64,000 bases of DNA from CAYJFQ01 sp964369955. Its GTDB lineage: Bacteria > Bacillota_I > Bacilli_A > Erysipelotrichales > Erysipelotrichaceae. The notes beneath the pieces are model-generated. The model ran no database searches and was not told the origin of the DNA. It saw only the letters and a list, made by a program, of their open reading frames with translations. The stretch spans positions 1-64,000 of the forward strand of contig CAYJFQ010000007.1 of NCBI GenBank assembly GCA_964369955.1, given 5' to 3'. Of the stretch, positions 54,219-62,834 are shown piece after piece (position 1 is the stretch's first letter; every line of letters begins with the position of its first letter). The position numbers were made by a program, and so were the translations under genes.

Positions 54219-54248
54219 ATTATACATTATCTACTGCTTATTTGTGAA
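54219..54248 (-). promoter_or_regulatory. Promoter of pth, apparently leaderless
   Basis: The minus strand reads TTCACA (54243-54248), an 18-base spacer and TATAAT (54219-54224). The ATG begins 6 bases after the -10, where transcription should start. Confidence 0.7.
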
Positions 54249-54263
54249 ACAAACAATTTGGCA

Positions 54264-54295
54264 TAAAAAAACTCATAAAACTAATTATGAGTTTT
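54264..54295 (-). terminator. Terminator of the rpmH-rnpA-yidC-jag operon
   Basis: An 11-bp stem (54268-54278 with 54285-54295), 6-base loop and eight T on the minus strand, directly after the jag stop. Confidence 0.92.
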
Positions 54296-54301
54296 CAAAT
54301 A

Positions 54302-54916
54302 TTATTTTTTATTAGGTGTGTAGACAACTTTTAAATAACGTTGATTGCCTTCACCTTCTGAAATTGTTTGAATGTTCTTCATTTCACTTAGATATTGGTG
54401 AATAACTTTTCTTTCATCATTAGGCATTGGGTTTAAAGTAGCAGAGACTTTTGATTTTTGAACACTAATAGCTACCCTTTTTGCGATAGCTTTTACTTTT
54501 TCATAACGATCTACTTTATAATTGTTAATGTCAATCATTACATAGAATCTTCTTTTGAATTTCGCATTAGCAGCTGCACGTACAACTGTATTTAAAGCTT
54601 GTAAAGTAGTTCCATTTTTACCAATTAACATTGCGTTGTTTTCTGCATTCAATTTAATGTTGAATGCATCATTACGACGATTGATAGAAATCTCAACATC
54701 TGTTTCTAATCCTTTGAAGAAATTTTCTAGGTAGCCATTAATAAAGTCTGCAACATCAGTAAGGGCATATACTTCCGCTATTACTTGCTTGCCAATTCCT
54801 AAGATTCCAGCCTTTTCTTCGATAATGTAATAAGTTAAACTTTCAACATCACAGTCTTTTTCTTTTGCGACATTATTTAAAATTTCGTCTAAAGTTTTGC
54901 CTTCATACTTTCTCAT
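54302..54916 (-). CDS. jag: Jag/KhpB RNA-binding protein
   Basis: The protein (204 residues) has a Jag-N domain (MRKYEGKTLDEILNNVAKE), a KH domain with LIGKNGTTLQAL and a C-terminal R3H domain (MPNDERKVIHQYL). Jag/KhpB forms a complex with KhpA and affects cell division and RNA. The start is the ATG at 54916 after GGAG; a longer frame overlaps yidC without a ribosome site. It follows yidC as in most Bacillota. Confidence 0.95.
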   Translation of the reverse strand: MRKYEGKTLDEILNNVAKEKDCDVESLTYYIIEEKAGILGIGKQVIAEVYALTDVADFINGYLENFFKGLETDVEISINRRNDAFNIKLNAENNAMLIGKNGTTLQALNTVVRAAANAKFKRRFYVMIDINNYKVDRYEKVKAIAKRVAISVQKSKVSATLNPMPNDERKVIHQYLSEMKNIQTISEGEGNQRYLKVVYTPNKK

Positions 54917-55787
54917 TGTCGATATATCTCCATTGAATATAAATTGTTTTAATGGCCATAACAATTGAAGAAATTAACCAATATAATGACATTGCACTTG
55001 ACATATTTAATGCGATAAAACCAATAAATACTGGCATTACAAGTGCCATTGTATTCATTGTTGAATCTGTTGAATTACTTTCAGTTTTTCTACCAGCTCT
55101 TTTTTGTTTTCTTTTTGAGAAATAGGTAGGCAACTTCATTGATAAGAATTGAGCTAACATCATCAACACTAAGATAACAGGTAGGATATAAAACCCGTCC
55201 TCAAAACCTTGAAGTGGTGACATAATTAATGGTGCACCAAATATTTCTCCATTTACAACCGCCTCAGCTCTTTGTGCCGCATTATACATTGCCAAGATTA
55301 TTGGTAATTGCAAGAATGGGGTAACCAATGAGCCAAATGGATTAATACTATGTTTTGCATAAAGATCTTGCATCTCTTTTGCTTGCTTCATTTGTGATTG
55401 TTGATCTTTTTTATCTTTATACTTTTCTTGAATTCTCTTTAACTCAGGATTTAACATTTGCATCTTTTGAGATGATACTGTTGATTTGATTGAGAATCCG
55501 AAAGTTAAGGCATTAATACCAACTGTCGCAATGACAATTGCTAATGAAACGCCAACATATGGTGTTAACCAGTTAATAATTTGTGATAAAGGCCATACGA
55601 AGAACGCCTCAAACCAACCTTCATTAGAAATCATATAATTAAATGTTGTTTCTAATGTAATAATTTTCTCCGGTAATATTTGTCCATTGTCGCCGATGAT
55701 TGATTCAGTGCAGCCTGTAGCTAAAAATAATGTTACTAATGCAACGACAATTAACAAAGTTTTTTTGTTTGTTAATATTTTTTTCAT
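54903..55787 (-). CDS. yidC: YidC/SpoIIIJ membrane protein insertase
   Basis: The protein (294 residues) has a lipoprotein signal (LATGC) and the five-helix YidC core. MQMLNPELKRIQEKYKDKKD is the cytoplasmic coiled region after the first core helix; QLPIILAMYNA and the last helices near MSSAMSLYWLIS follow. It inserts Sec-dependent and independent membrane proteins. AAGGAG precedes the ATG. Confidence 0.96.
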   Translation of the reverse strand: MKKILTNKKTLLIVVALVTLFLATGCTESIIGDNGQILPEKIITLETTFNYMISNEGWFEAFFVWPLSQIINWLTPYVGVSLAIVIATVGINALTFGFSIKSTVSSQKMQMLNPELKRIQEKYKDKKDQQSQMKQAKEMQDLYAKHSINPFGSLVTPFLQLPIILAMYNAAQRAEAVVNGEIFGAPLIMSPLQGFEDGFYILPVILVLMMLAQFLSMKLPTYFSKRKQKRAGRKTESNSTDSTMNTMALVMPVFIGFIALNMSSAMSLYWLISSIVMAIKTIYIQWRYIDNEKV

Positions 55788-55814
55788 TTATTCTACTCCT
55801 TAGATAGTTCCAAC

Positions 55815-56141
55815 TTATATTTTAACTTGTTTATAACATTTTTCCAAGTGTTTTCTATTTTCCTCAAAACTAATGGAACTAAATTTCTCTCTAATAATGA
55901 TAATAGTGTCAAATTCTTCACTAAATGTGAAAATTTCATCAATAAGTTCTCGCAACTGTCTTTTTGCTTTATTTCTTTCAACAGCATTTCCCAACTTATT
56001 AGTTACTGTTATTCCGACACGAGGGTTTTGCTGTTTTTTTTCTCGATAGTAAAAAGCGATTCCTCCCTGGCTGATGAATCTTCTTTTTTTAATTATTTCA
56101 GTAAATTCTTCTTTTTTAAGAATTGTATTTATTTTTTTCAT
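55815..56141 (-). CDS. rnpA: Ribonuclease P protein component
   Basis: RnpA (108 residues) assists the RNase P RNA in maturing tRNA 5' ends. It has the conserved basic motif AVERNKAKRQLRE and VGITVTNKLGNA. The start is set at the ATG at 56141 by homology (MKKINTILKKEEF), although no ribosome site lies before it. The frame stays open back to 56204, overlapping rpmH, so an extended start, as known in Thermus, cannot be excluded. A hairpin with a T run precedes the ATG. Confidence 0.93.
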   Translation of the reverse strand: MKKINTILKKEEFTEIIKKRRFISQGGIAFYYREKKQQNPRVGITVTNKLGNAVERNKAKRQLRELIDEIFTFSEEFDTIIIIREKFSSISFEENRKHLEKCYKQVKI

Positions 56142-56147
56142 GAATAC

Positions 56148-56169
56148 AAAAAAATCACCAAATTGGTGA
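56148..56169 (-). terminator. Attenuator-like terminator between rpmH and rnpA
   Basis: A 5-6 bp stem (TCACC, 56155-56159, with GGTGA, 56165-56169) and seven T on the minus strand. It would cut rnpA-yidC-jag transcription relative to rpmH. Confidence 0.7.
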
Positions 56170-56172
56170 CTT

Positions 56173-56307
56173 TTAAGCAGATAATACCTTTCTTCCTCTA
56201 GCACGACGTCTAGCTAATACTTTACGTCCACCAACACTTTTCATTCTAGCTCTAAAGCCATGTACTTTTGAGTGTTTTCTTTTACTAGGTTGATACGTTC
56301 TTTTCAT
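56173..56307 (-). CDS. rpmH: 50S ribosomal protein L34
   Basis: L34 (44 residues): MKRTYQPSKRKHSKVHGF, then VGGRKVLARRRARGRKVLSA, nearly identical to L34 across Bacteria. GGAGG lies 8 bases before the ATG, and a strong promoter is upstream. Normally dnaA and the replication origin neighbour rpmH; here a surface protein gene lies there instead. Confidence 0.98.
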   Translation of the reverse strand: MKRTYQPSKRKHSKVHGFRARMKSVGGRKVLARRRARGRKVLSA

Positions 56308-56339
56308 TGTTAATACCTCCGATAAACAATTGCTTACTC

Positions 56340-56368
56340 ATTATAGAAAATCTATTGCTAAAAGTCAA
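56340..56368 (-). promoter_or_regulatory. Promoter of the rpmH operon
   Basis: The minus strand reads TTGACT (56363-56368), a 17-base spacer and TATAAT (56340-56345), a near-consensus promoter 33 bases before rpmH. Confidence 0.9.
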
Positions 56369-56390
56369 ATATTTTATTTCTTATTTATAG

Positions 56391-56430
56391 AAATAACTAG
56401 CATAAGTTAAGCAAATTTATGCTAGTTATT
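56391..56430 (-). terminator. Terminator of the surface protein gene
   Basis: A 14-bp perfect stem (56392-56405 with 56417-56430) with an 11-base loop follows the surface protein stop. The T run on the minus strand is weak (TTATTTCTAT), so termination may be partial. Confidence 0.65.
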
Positions 56431-56447
56431 CATCTATCTCAGTTTAT

Positions 56448-59400
56448 TTACAATTCTTCATTGCGCTCTACATTAAGTAACTTTGCTACACTAATAATTT
56501 GTATTATTGCAATTACAGTGATTACACAACTTGGCAAGTCAATAAATATCATTTCCGCTGTAAAATCTTGGGTGAAAATTGTAATAATAATTGACAGAAG
56601 GATTAGAAGTGAAAGTAAGAGATTAAAAATCCTTCTTTTGATCATCGCAAATAATCCAGCTATTAGAGTAACTAATCCTGAAATTACCGAAAGTAATGCC
56701 CAGCTATTTCCTTCTCCAGTTTCGATTACTACTTTATTTTCTGTCCAAACTGCAATTAATTCTAAATCGTTTTCTGGCATAACTATTTGATAAGGGTATG
56801 CTATCACTTCGCCAGTACTTGCGATTTTCCACCCTGAAAAAGTGTATCCTTCTTTTGTCATTATTGGAAGGTTAATGATTTCACCGGCATTAAGATCTAC
56901 AATATCATCAATTTCATAGTCTCCATTTGTTTCAAATGTAATTGTAAATTTGTCTTCCACTTCAATTTCAGTTTCATCATCTTCATCTTGATTATTGTTG
57001 TCATCGCCAGGGTCAACTACCGTTTCTTTTAAAAGATAATATATCTTGAATACAGATTGCTCACTTGGGCTAACTAATGTTCTTAGTAAGTTGTTTGGAT
57101 TATTTTTGTCAAATTCGTATCCTTTACTAGGTTTTGGTATAACGGTTATGACAGTATTTGCAAATTCTCCTTTTACAACTTCAGTCCTACTTGGTTTGTT
57201 TGAATATGACCCATTAGGTAGTTGGTTATAATGTTCAATTATATATTCTGCATTTTTAGTGACATTAACAGTTACTGTGTCAAATTTACTGTTATCAGCA
57301 TTTGAAGTGGCTTTAACAGTAATAGTTGTTGCAGTTTCGTTAGGTGAAATATAGAGTACTCCATTTTCATCAATTCTAGTATCTGGGTGATAATCACCCT
57401 CTAATGTCCAAGTAACAGTTTGATCTACAGGGCCTGTATAAGTTAATTCAGCTTTAAACTCTTGAGTTTTTCCGATATTCACTTCTGCATTTTCTGGTGT
57501 AATTTCAACTTCTTTAACTTCACCTTTTACCAAATGATAAGGATCTTCAAAAGTACCAGTATTGATTTTGCCATATTCGCTGATATCTATAGCTACCAAT
57601 GGTCTTACACCTGCTTTAGATGTATCAGGAATAGCGGCTGGGTCTATTTTAGCGTTGTATGCATAATTATATGTGTCGCCATAAGCTGCTGCAGTATATG
57701 CATCACGCAACCATTGATAACGTGAATAGTCACTCGCTCCAATCGGTACTATATCAGCATAATCTGTAACTTCAGTTAACAAATATGCTGTATTTGGAAA
57801 TAATGTAGTGTTTCGAGAAAAAGCGTAGTTCATAATTGTGGTTTCAATATCCATATTTATAATATTATCTGCTCCAAATGTATTTACTGCAAAATCCTCT
57901 TGAAGCCATTTATTTAAATCGCTCGAATCAAAATCACTTGTTGGAATGCTATTTATTTGCAAATTAGCCATGGTGTATTCCGAAAGCAACACTGTTTTTC
58001 CTTCACTATCTTCTCCAAGTATTCTCCACAGTACTGGTTCTACCGTGAAATATCGAATATCTCCATAACCTAAATCTAATGATTTAACTTTTTTCCCTTG
58101 TCCTTCAGCTTCTGCAATTATAGCAGCTATTTCTTCAGGTGTTCCGCTAAATGAATCAGTTAAGTATTTTTGTTGATATTCTCCAAACTCTAAATACTCA
58201 TGTTGTGTTCTGACATAATCCAAGTTATTTAAAATTGTTTGGTATAATACCCGACCGCTAGCGATAGATGTTTCAGTTACTTCGTTCGCCGCAACTTGCT
58301 GTTCTTGATTACTCCAGCTCCAACCATTATTTGCTCCTGTTGTACTTGGCATTTTAAAAGTCGCGTCTGTTTCCCAAGCAATTTTGCCATCAACCTCAAC
58401 AAGATTGATTGGCTTGTTATGTAATACTTCTCTAGTTACATCTGTGCCATTAAATCTTAATTCCTTTTTATATGTAAGGCTTTTTGTGTTGTCTACAGAC
58501 CCATTTACTAAAGGTTCTAGGTATGAATGAATTGTTGTATTTTCAAGTACAAATGTAGCATTTCCCTCACCACTTCGAACATAGAATGGTTTTCCTATTT
58601 GCTCATTTCCATATCTGTCGACAATTATAAAGTCTGTAGATTTAATCTGTACCCACTTTATATTTGACCCTGAAATAAACTGTCCATCTAATTTTTTTAG
58701 TGTAGATGGGAATTGAACATTACTAACATTAGAGCTGCTGAAGTTACCTCTGTATATTTCCTCTACACCCTCTGGGACAATAAAATCAGTAGGAAAAATT
58801 GTGCCTCTTAGGGCATTAAATCCAATTACTTTTATATTATTTGGAATAGTGTCGTTTGTTATTTTTAGTGTAGTTCCGTAAAATACTTGACTACTTAATG
58901 TCGTAAATTTTTCGTTTTTTGGTAAAGTTAGAACACCATTTAAATCAGTGTCTTGAAAAGCATATGATCCAATATGTTCAATACTATCAGGAAGTAATAA
59001 ATCCCCTATTAAATCAACATATTGAAATGCTGAATCACCAATTCTAGTAATAACGGAATCAGTAGCAAACTCAATATCTCCAGTTATATTGTATTTTGGC
59101 GCAAAATTAATGCTAAATGCCCTGCTATCGATTTCAACAATATCTTTGCCATTTAACTGCTTCGGAAAGTATAAATCAACTAGATATCTTTCCTCACTGT
59201 CTTTGACCATTGTTTCTAGATATACGGTATTGATTCCTGTTATCTTTACACCACCAGTAACAGAAGACACTGTATAAAGTTCTTCATAGTTAATTGTGGA
59301 GCGATTTAATGTAGCAGAATTATTGTATAACTCACCTTCTGAATTTTTCGCAGAAACACTAATATCTATTGTGCCATTTAAGAGAGTTAATAACAACATA

Positions 59401-59450
59401 AATACTGATAGTACTTTTAATAGTTTATTAAAATTAATTTTTATTTTCAC
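56448..59450 (-). CDS. Large multi-domain cell surface protein
   Basis: A 1000-residue secreted protein with a signal peptide (about 1-34). Order: BspA-like leucine-rich repeats (about 90-300, with VITRIGDSAFQYV and SIEHIGSYAFQ), a DUF6273-like domain (about 425-665, VLWRILGEDSEGKTVLLSEY), a Big_2-type Ig domain (about 665-755), a MucBP-like module (about 755-830), an acidic Asp/Glu linker, and an InlB B-repeat (about 856-925, EGYTFSGWK). It ends in three hydrophobic helices rather than LPXTG. The start codon is GTG, 7 bases after AAGGTGA. It is likely an adhesin or host/particle-contact protein. Confidence 0.85.
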   Translation of the reverse strand: MKIKINFNKLLKVLSVFMLLLTLLNGTIDISVSAKNSEGELYNNSATLNRSTINYEELYTVSSVTGGVKITGINTVYLETMVKDSEERYLVDLYFPKQLNGKDIVEIDSRAFSINFAPKYNITGDIEFATDSVITRIGDSAFQYVDLIGDLLLPDSIEHIGSYAFQDTDLNGVLTLPKNEKFTTLSSQVFYGTTLKITNDTIPNNIKVIGFNALRGTIFPTDFIVPEGVEEIYRGNFSSSNVSNVQFPSTLKKLDGQFISGSNIKWVQIKSTDFIIVDRYGNEQIGKPFYVRSGEGNATFVLENTTIHSYLEPLVNGSVDNTKSLTYKKELRFNGTDVTREVLHNKPINLVEVDGKIAWETDATFKMPSTTGANNGWSWSNQEQQVAANEVTETSIASGRVLYQTILNNLDYVRTQHEYLEFGEYQQKYLTDSFSGTPEEIAAIIAEAEGQGKKVKSLDLGYGDIRYFTVEPVLWRILGEDSEGKTVLLSEYTMANLQINSIPTSDFDSSDLNKWLQEDFAVNTFGADNIINMDIETTIMNYAFSRNTTLFPNTAYLLTEVTDYADIVPIGASDYSRYQWLRDAYTAAAYGDTYNYAYNAKIDPAAIPDTSKAGVRPLVAIDISEYGKINTGTFEDPYHLVKGEVKEVEITPENAEVNIGKTQEFKAELTYTGPVDQTVTWTLEGDYHPDTRIDENGVLYISPNETATTITVKATSNADNSKFDTVTVNVTKNAEYIIEHYNQLPNGSYSNKPSRTEVVKGEFANTVITVIPKPSKGYEFDKNNPNNLLRTLVSPSEQSVFKIYYLLKETVVDPGDDNNNQDEDDETEIEVEDKFTITFETNGDYEIDDIVDLNAGEIINLPIMTKEGYTFSGWKIASTGEVIAYPYQIVMPENDLELIAVWTENKVVIETGEGNSWALLSVISGLVTLIAGLFAMIKRRIFNLLLSLLILLSIIITIFTQDFTAEMIFIDLPSCVITVIAIIQIISVAKLLNVERNEEL

Positions 59451-59490
59451 AATAAGTCACCTTCTTTATTATTCAAATCTAACTTATTTT

Positions 59491-59519
59491 ATTTTAACAA
59501 ATATTGTAAAAACTGGCAA
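59491..59519 (-). promoter_or_regulatory. Promoter of the surface protein gene
   Basis: TTGCCA (59514-59519), a 17-base spacer and TAAAAT (59491-59496) on the minus strand, 40 bases before the GTG start. Confidence 0.65.
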
Positions 59520-59527
59520 TAAGATGT

Positions 59528-59560
59528 AAAAGTCTCTAACAAATCAAGTTAGAGACTTTT
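59528..59560 (-). terminator. Terminator of the desulfoferrodoxin gene
   Basis: A 13-bp perfect stem (59528-59540 with 59548-59560), 7-base loop and TTTT on the minus strand. Confidence 0.85.
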
Positions 59561-59580
59561 ATTAATTGATAACATTGATT

Positions 59581-59955
59581 TTATAAGTCAATTTTCCATA
59601 GACCATGTAGATTGCAATATGCAAATACAGCTGTAGGTTTATCATCAACAAATGCAAATGTAGCAAAAGGTTTCTCGTTTGCTTTTAAGCCTTTTCTTTG
59701 ACCACCTTTTTCAGTAGAAACATAGATAAAATTTATTAGGTGTTCTTCAGTCATTGGATGATCTACACTTCCAACATTAACAGTTAAAATTCCATCTTTA
59801 AAATCAGCTGTTGGAACATGCTTTTCTGTACTTGCATCGACTGTATTAGCTGTCAATTCTGACATAACTTCACCACAACATGATAACGGAACATTTGAGT
59901 CAATTATTTTTCCCACTAAGTTTCCACAATGCTTACAATAAAAAAACGTTTTCAT
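59581..59955 (-). CDS. dfx: Desulfoferrodoxin (2Fe superoxide reductase)
   Basis: A 124-residue superoxide reductase that reduces superoxide to peroxide without making oxygen, typical of anaerobes. The N-terminal rubredoxin-like center I has Cys7, Cys10, Cys26 and Cys27. The catalytic center II has His46, His66, His72, Cys114 and His117 (CNLHG). GGGAGGT precedes the ATG. It has its own promoter and terminator. Confidence 0.96.
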   Translation of the reverse strand: MKTFFYCKHCGNLVGKIIDSNVPLSCCGEVMSELTANTVDASTEKHVPTADFKDGILTVNVGSVDHPMTEEHLINFIYVSTEKGGQRKGLKANEKPFATFAFVDDKPTAVFAYCNLHGLWKIDL

Positions 59956-59992
59956 GTAATACCTCCCTATATTTATAACTTTTCTTATTTTT

Positions 59993-60021
59993 ATTATAAC
60001 AATTATTTTATTCTTTGTTAA
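59993..60021 (-). promoter_or_regulatory. Promoter of the desulfoferrodoxin gene
   Basis: TTAACA (60016-60021), a 17-base spacer and TATAAT (59993-59998) on the minus strand. Confidence 0.75.
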
Positions 60022-60217
60022 TTAAATTATTGGTTCACTTCATTATTATTGATTTTCAAATTAGTGGAATGAATTTGATGTTTTTTTCATATTCTATTTT
60101 GACTTATTTCTTACTATTAATCTAACTATTCTTTATCTAATGTGTCTCTCATATTTTCTCATTTATTTTATATCACATTTGAATTATCTATAGTAAAATA
60201 GGGTAAAGAGGTGCAAC

Positions 60218-61216
60218 ATGAAAATTAAAAGTATAATGATTAACGGGATTGAAGATGTTGAAATTATTGAAGAAGAAATAAATGATGATATAGTTCAACC
60301 TAATCAAGCTTTAATTAAAAATTATTATTCACACGTCAGTCCTGGGACTGAACTCTCAAGGGTTTATGGCATTAAAAAGGGAGCAACTTATCCTTTTAGA
60401 CCAGGCTACTGTTCTGTTGGTGAGATTTTGAAAGTTGGAGAAAATTTGCAACATTTAAAAGTTGGTGATATGGTTCTTTATAGTGGAACTCATTCTAGTT
60501 ATCATATGTTTGATTACACTAAAAGTGATGGAGGTATTTTATATAAACTTGATAAAAACATACCTAATCACCAAGCAGTTACTTTGATAATGTGTTGGAT
60601 TGCGGCTAATGGTATTTTAATTGCTGACGTTAAGCCGACTGATAAGGTGGCAATTTTTGGATTAGGTGTTTTAGGGACCATTCTTACAGTGTTATATAAG
60701 GAGGCTGGTGTAGATGTTATTGCTGTTGACCCAATAAACAATCGAACTAAACTCTCAAAGGCTGATTATCAAATCAATGACTTAAATCCAACACCAAAAA
60801 TAATGGAATTGACAGACAATCATGGAGTTGATATAGCTGTTGATTGTTCCGGAAACTCAATAGCTATTGAAAATGCAATAAACTCCGCGAGAAGAAACGG
60901 TCAAGTAATTTTACTAGGAAGTCCTAGATCTGATTACCAAACAAATATTACCCCAATTTTTAATGCGATTAATATGAAAATGTTAACTGTTAAAGGAGCG
61001 TTTAATCGATTATTTCCTTATGCAGAAAAAGAGGGTTCAAGATTATATATTGAGCGCACTTTAGATTATCTCAGTAAATTAATTGTTGATAATAAAATAG
61101 ATACCAACAAAATAGTTAGTCACATCTTAAAACCTGAAGATGCTTTAAATGCTTATAAGGGTCTAATGAATGATAAAGAAAATTATATTGGCGTTATCTT
61201 TGATTGGACTAAGTAG
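60218..61216 (+). CDS. Medium-chain dehydrogenase/reductase, zinc-binding-site variant
   Basis: A 332-residue MDR-family oxidoreductase: GroES-like N-terminal part with SPGTELSRVYG where zinc alcohol dehydrogenases have GxCGSD, and a Rossmann domain with GLGVLG. The catalytic zinc cysteine is missing, which places it near BchC-like or quinone-reductase-like groups. The substrate is unknown. GAGGTG is 5 bases before the ATG. The 262 bases between it and dfx hold the dfx promoter and AT-rich DNA; I saw no convincing promoter for this gene. Confidence 0.82.
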   Translation: MKIKSIMINGIEDVEIIEEEINDDIVQPNQALIKNYYSHVSPGTELSRVYGIKKGATYPFRPGYCSVGEILKVGENLQHLKVGDMVLYSGTHSSYHMFDYTKSDGGILYKLDKNIPNHQAVTLIMCWIAANGILIADVKPTDKVAIFGLGVLGTILTVLYKEAGVDVIAVDPINNRTKLSKADYQINDLNPTPKIMELTDNHGVDIAVDCSGNSIAIENAINSARRNGQVILLGSPRSDYQTNITPIFNAINMKMLTVKGAFNRLFPYAEKEGSRLYIERTLDYLSKLIVDNKIDTNKIVSHILKPEDALNAYKGLMNDKENYIGVIFDWTK

Positions 61217-61218
61217 TT

Positions 61219-61242
61219 AAACCACCATATTGGTGGTTTTTT
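61219..61242 (+). terminator. Terminator of the dehydrogenase gene
   Basis: A 9-bp stem (61219-61227 with 61231-61239), loop TAT, then a T run to 61242. The following 209 bases up to the MATE gene hold only AT-rich sequence and a weak TTAATT/TAAAAT promoter-like pair. Confidence 0.9.
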
Positions 61243-61451
61243 ATAATTTCCCTTACTTCTAATTATCTTATCAAAATATTTTCGCATTATTGTCAGAATT
61301 GTTCAATATGCAATAAAAGATATACCAATTTTTTGAAATAGTCTTTTTAGATATCGCCACCAATCAAAACGTCTTAATTTATCAATATCATAGAGAGTGG
61401 TTTAATTTTTAAAGTTAATAGGTTAAAATGTCTTAGTGAAAAGAGGTATAG

Positions 61452-62834
61452 ATGATAAATAATGATTTTCTTGGAAAAGAACCAGTAGGGCCACTATTAT
61501 TAAAAATGGCTTTACCCGCTATTACTGCTCAACTAATAAATATGCTATACAACATGGTAGACAGGATTTATATTGGACAAATCCAAGATATTGGCCATTT
61601 AGCTTTAACCGGTATCGGCGTTTGCTTACCAATTACTATCTTAGTTTCTGCCTTTGCTGCTTTGATTAGCATGGGTGGTGCACCCAAATCCGCGATGGCA
61701 ATGGGCGCAAATGACAAAGACAAGGCTGAACTAATTCTTGGAAATTCTTTATTTACTTTAATTTTGATGTCAATAATTTTAACTATTGTCTTCTCAGTTT
61801 TTAAAGAAGATTTATTATACTTTTTCGGAGCTAGCGTTAATACCATTGAATACTCAATGGATTACATTGGAATTTACTTACTTGGAACAATTTTTGTTCA
61901 AATTTCTTTAGGGATGAATCCTTTCATTACCGCTCAAGGCTTTGCGAAGATTAGTATGCTGTCTATTTTAATTGGAGCTATTTCAAACATTGTTTTAGAT
62001 CCGATTTTTATCTTCTACTTTGAAATGGGAACATCCGGTGCAGCTTTAGCTACAATTATTTCTCAGGCAATATCAGCTACTTGGATCATTTATTTTTTAA
62101 AGTCTTCAAAAAGTATTATTCGTATTAAATTAAAAAATATGATTCCTCAACCAAAGATTATATTTAGTTGTATGATTTTGGGTTTGGCCTCATTTATTAT
62201 GCAATCAACTGAAAGTCTGGTTATGATTTCTTTTAATACTTCGTTATTAAAATATGGTGGCGATATCGCGGTTGGTGCAATGGTTATTTTAACAAGCATG
62301 ATGCAGTTATCAATGTTGCCTACTCAAGGTTTATCTCAAGGTGCTCAACCAATTATTGCTTATAATTATGGTGCTTGTAATTCAATAAGAGTTAAGAGTA
62401 CTTTTAAAATTCTAGTGCTTTGCAGTTTCTTGTTTACCGCTACTGGCTGGAGTTTGGTTATGTTAGTTCCAGAGACTCTAATCGGAGTATTTACTAGCAA
62501 TCAACAATTGATTGATTATACAATTACAGCTTTAAGAATTTATATGGCTGCTTCATTAATATTTGGAATACAAGTTGCTTGTCAAACTACTTTTGTGGCA
62601 ATTTCACGACCTAGAGAATCGATTTTTATCGCATTGCTTAGAAAGGTCATTTTGCTTGTACCTTTAATATATATCTTACCTGCAATATTGCCTATTCAAA
62701 AAGATTTAGCTGTTTTTCTAGCTGAACCTATTGCTGATACTATATCAGTTACTATTACAATTATTTTGTTTACTATTCAATTTAAAAAGACTCTTCAACT
62801 TTTAAGAGTCGAAGAGTCTATGAAAGCAAGTTGA
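61452..62834 (+). CDS. MATE family efflux transporter
   Basis: A 460-residue 12-helix MATE protein, of the MepA-like cluster: MVDRIYIGQI in the first helices and GAQPIIAYNYGA in the second half. It is not a close copy of the MATE protein at 29045-30370. AAAGAGG precedes the ATG. Its last 17 bases overlap the convergent patatin gene, and a terminator for that gene lies within its coding end. The substrate is unknown. Confidence 0.93.
   Translation: MINNDFLGKEPVGPLLLKMALPAITAQLINMLYNMVDRIYIGQIQDIGHLALTGIGVCLPITILVSAFAALISMGGAPKSAMAMGANDKDKAELILGNSLFTLILMSIILTIVFSVFKEDLLYFFGASVNTIEYSMDYIGIYLLGTIFVQISLGMNPFITAQGFAKISMLSILIGAISNIVLDPIFIFYFEMGTSGAALATIISQAISATWIIYFLKSSKSIIRIKLKNMIPQPKIIFSCMILGLASFIMQSTESLVMISFNTSLLKYGGDIAVGAMVILTSMMQLSMLPTQGLSQGAQPIIAYNYGACNSIRVKSTFKILVLCSFLFTATGWSLVMLVPETLIGVFTSNQQLIDYTITALRIYMAASLIFGIQVACQTTFVAISRPRESIFIALLRKVILLVPLIYILPAILPIQKDLAVFLAEPIADTISVTITIILFTIQFKKTLQLLRVEESMKAS
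62785..62820 (-). terminator. Terminator of the patatin gene, inside the MATE coding end
   Basis: A 9-bp inverted repeat (62789-62797 with 62812-62820), with an alternative inner arm (62805-62811), followed by five T on the minus strand. It lies within the last codons of the convergent MATE gene. Confidence 0.65.

Noticed and set aside
56308..56447. Possible replication origin next to rpmH
   Set aside because: No dnaA gene and no cluster of DnaA boxes (TTATCCACA-like) is present; the interval holds only a promoter and a terminator.
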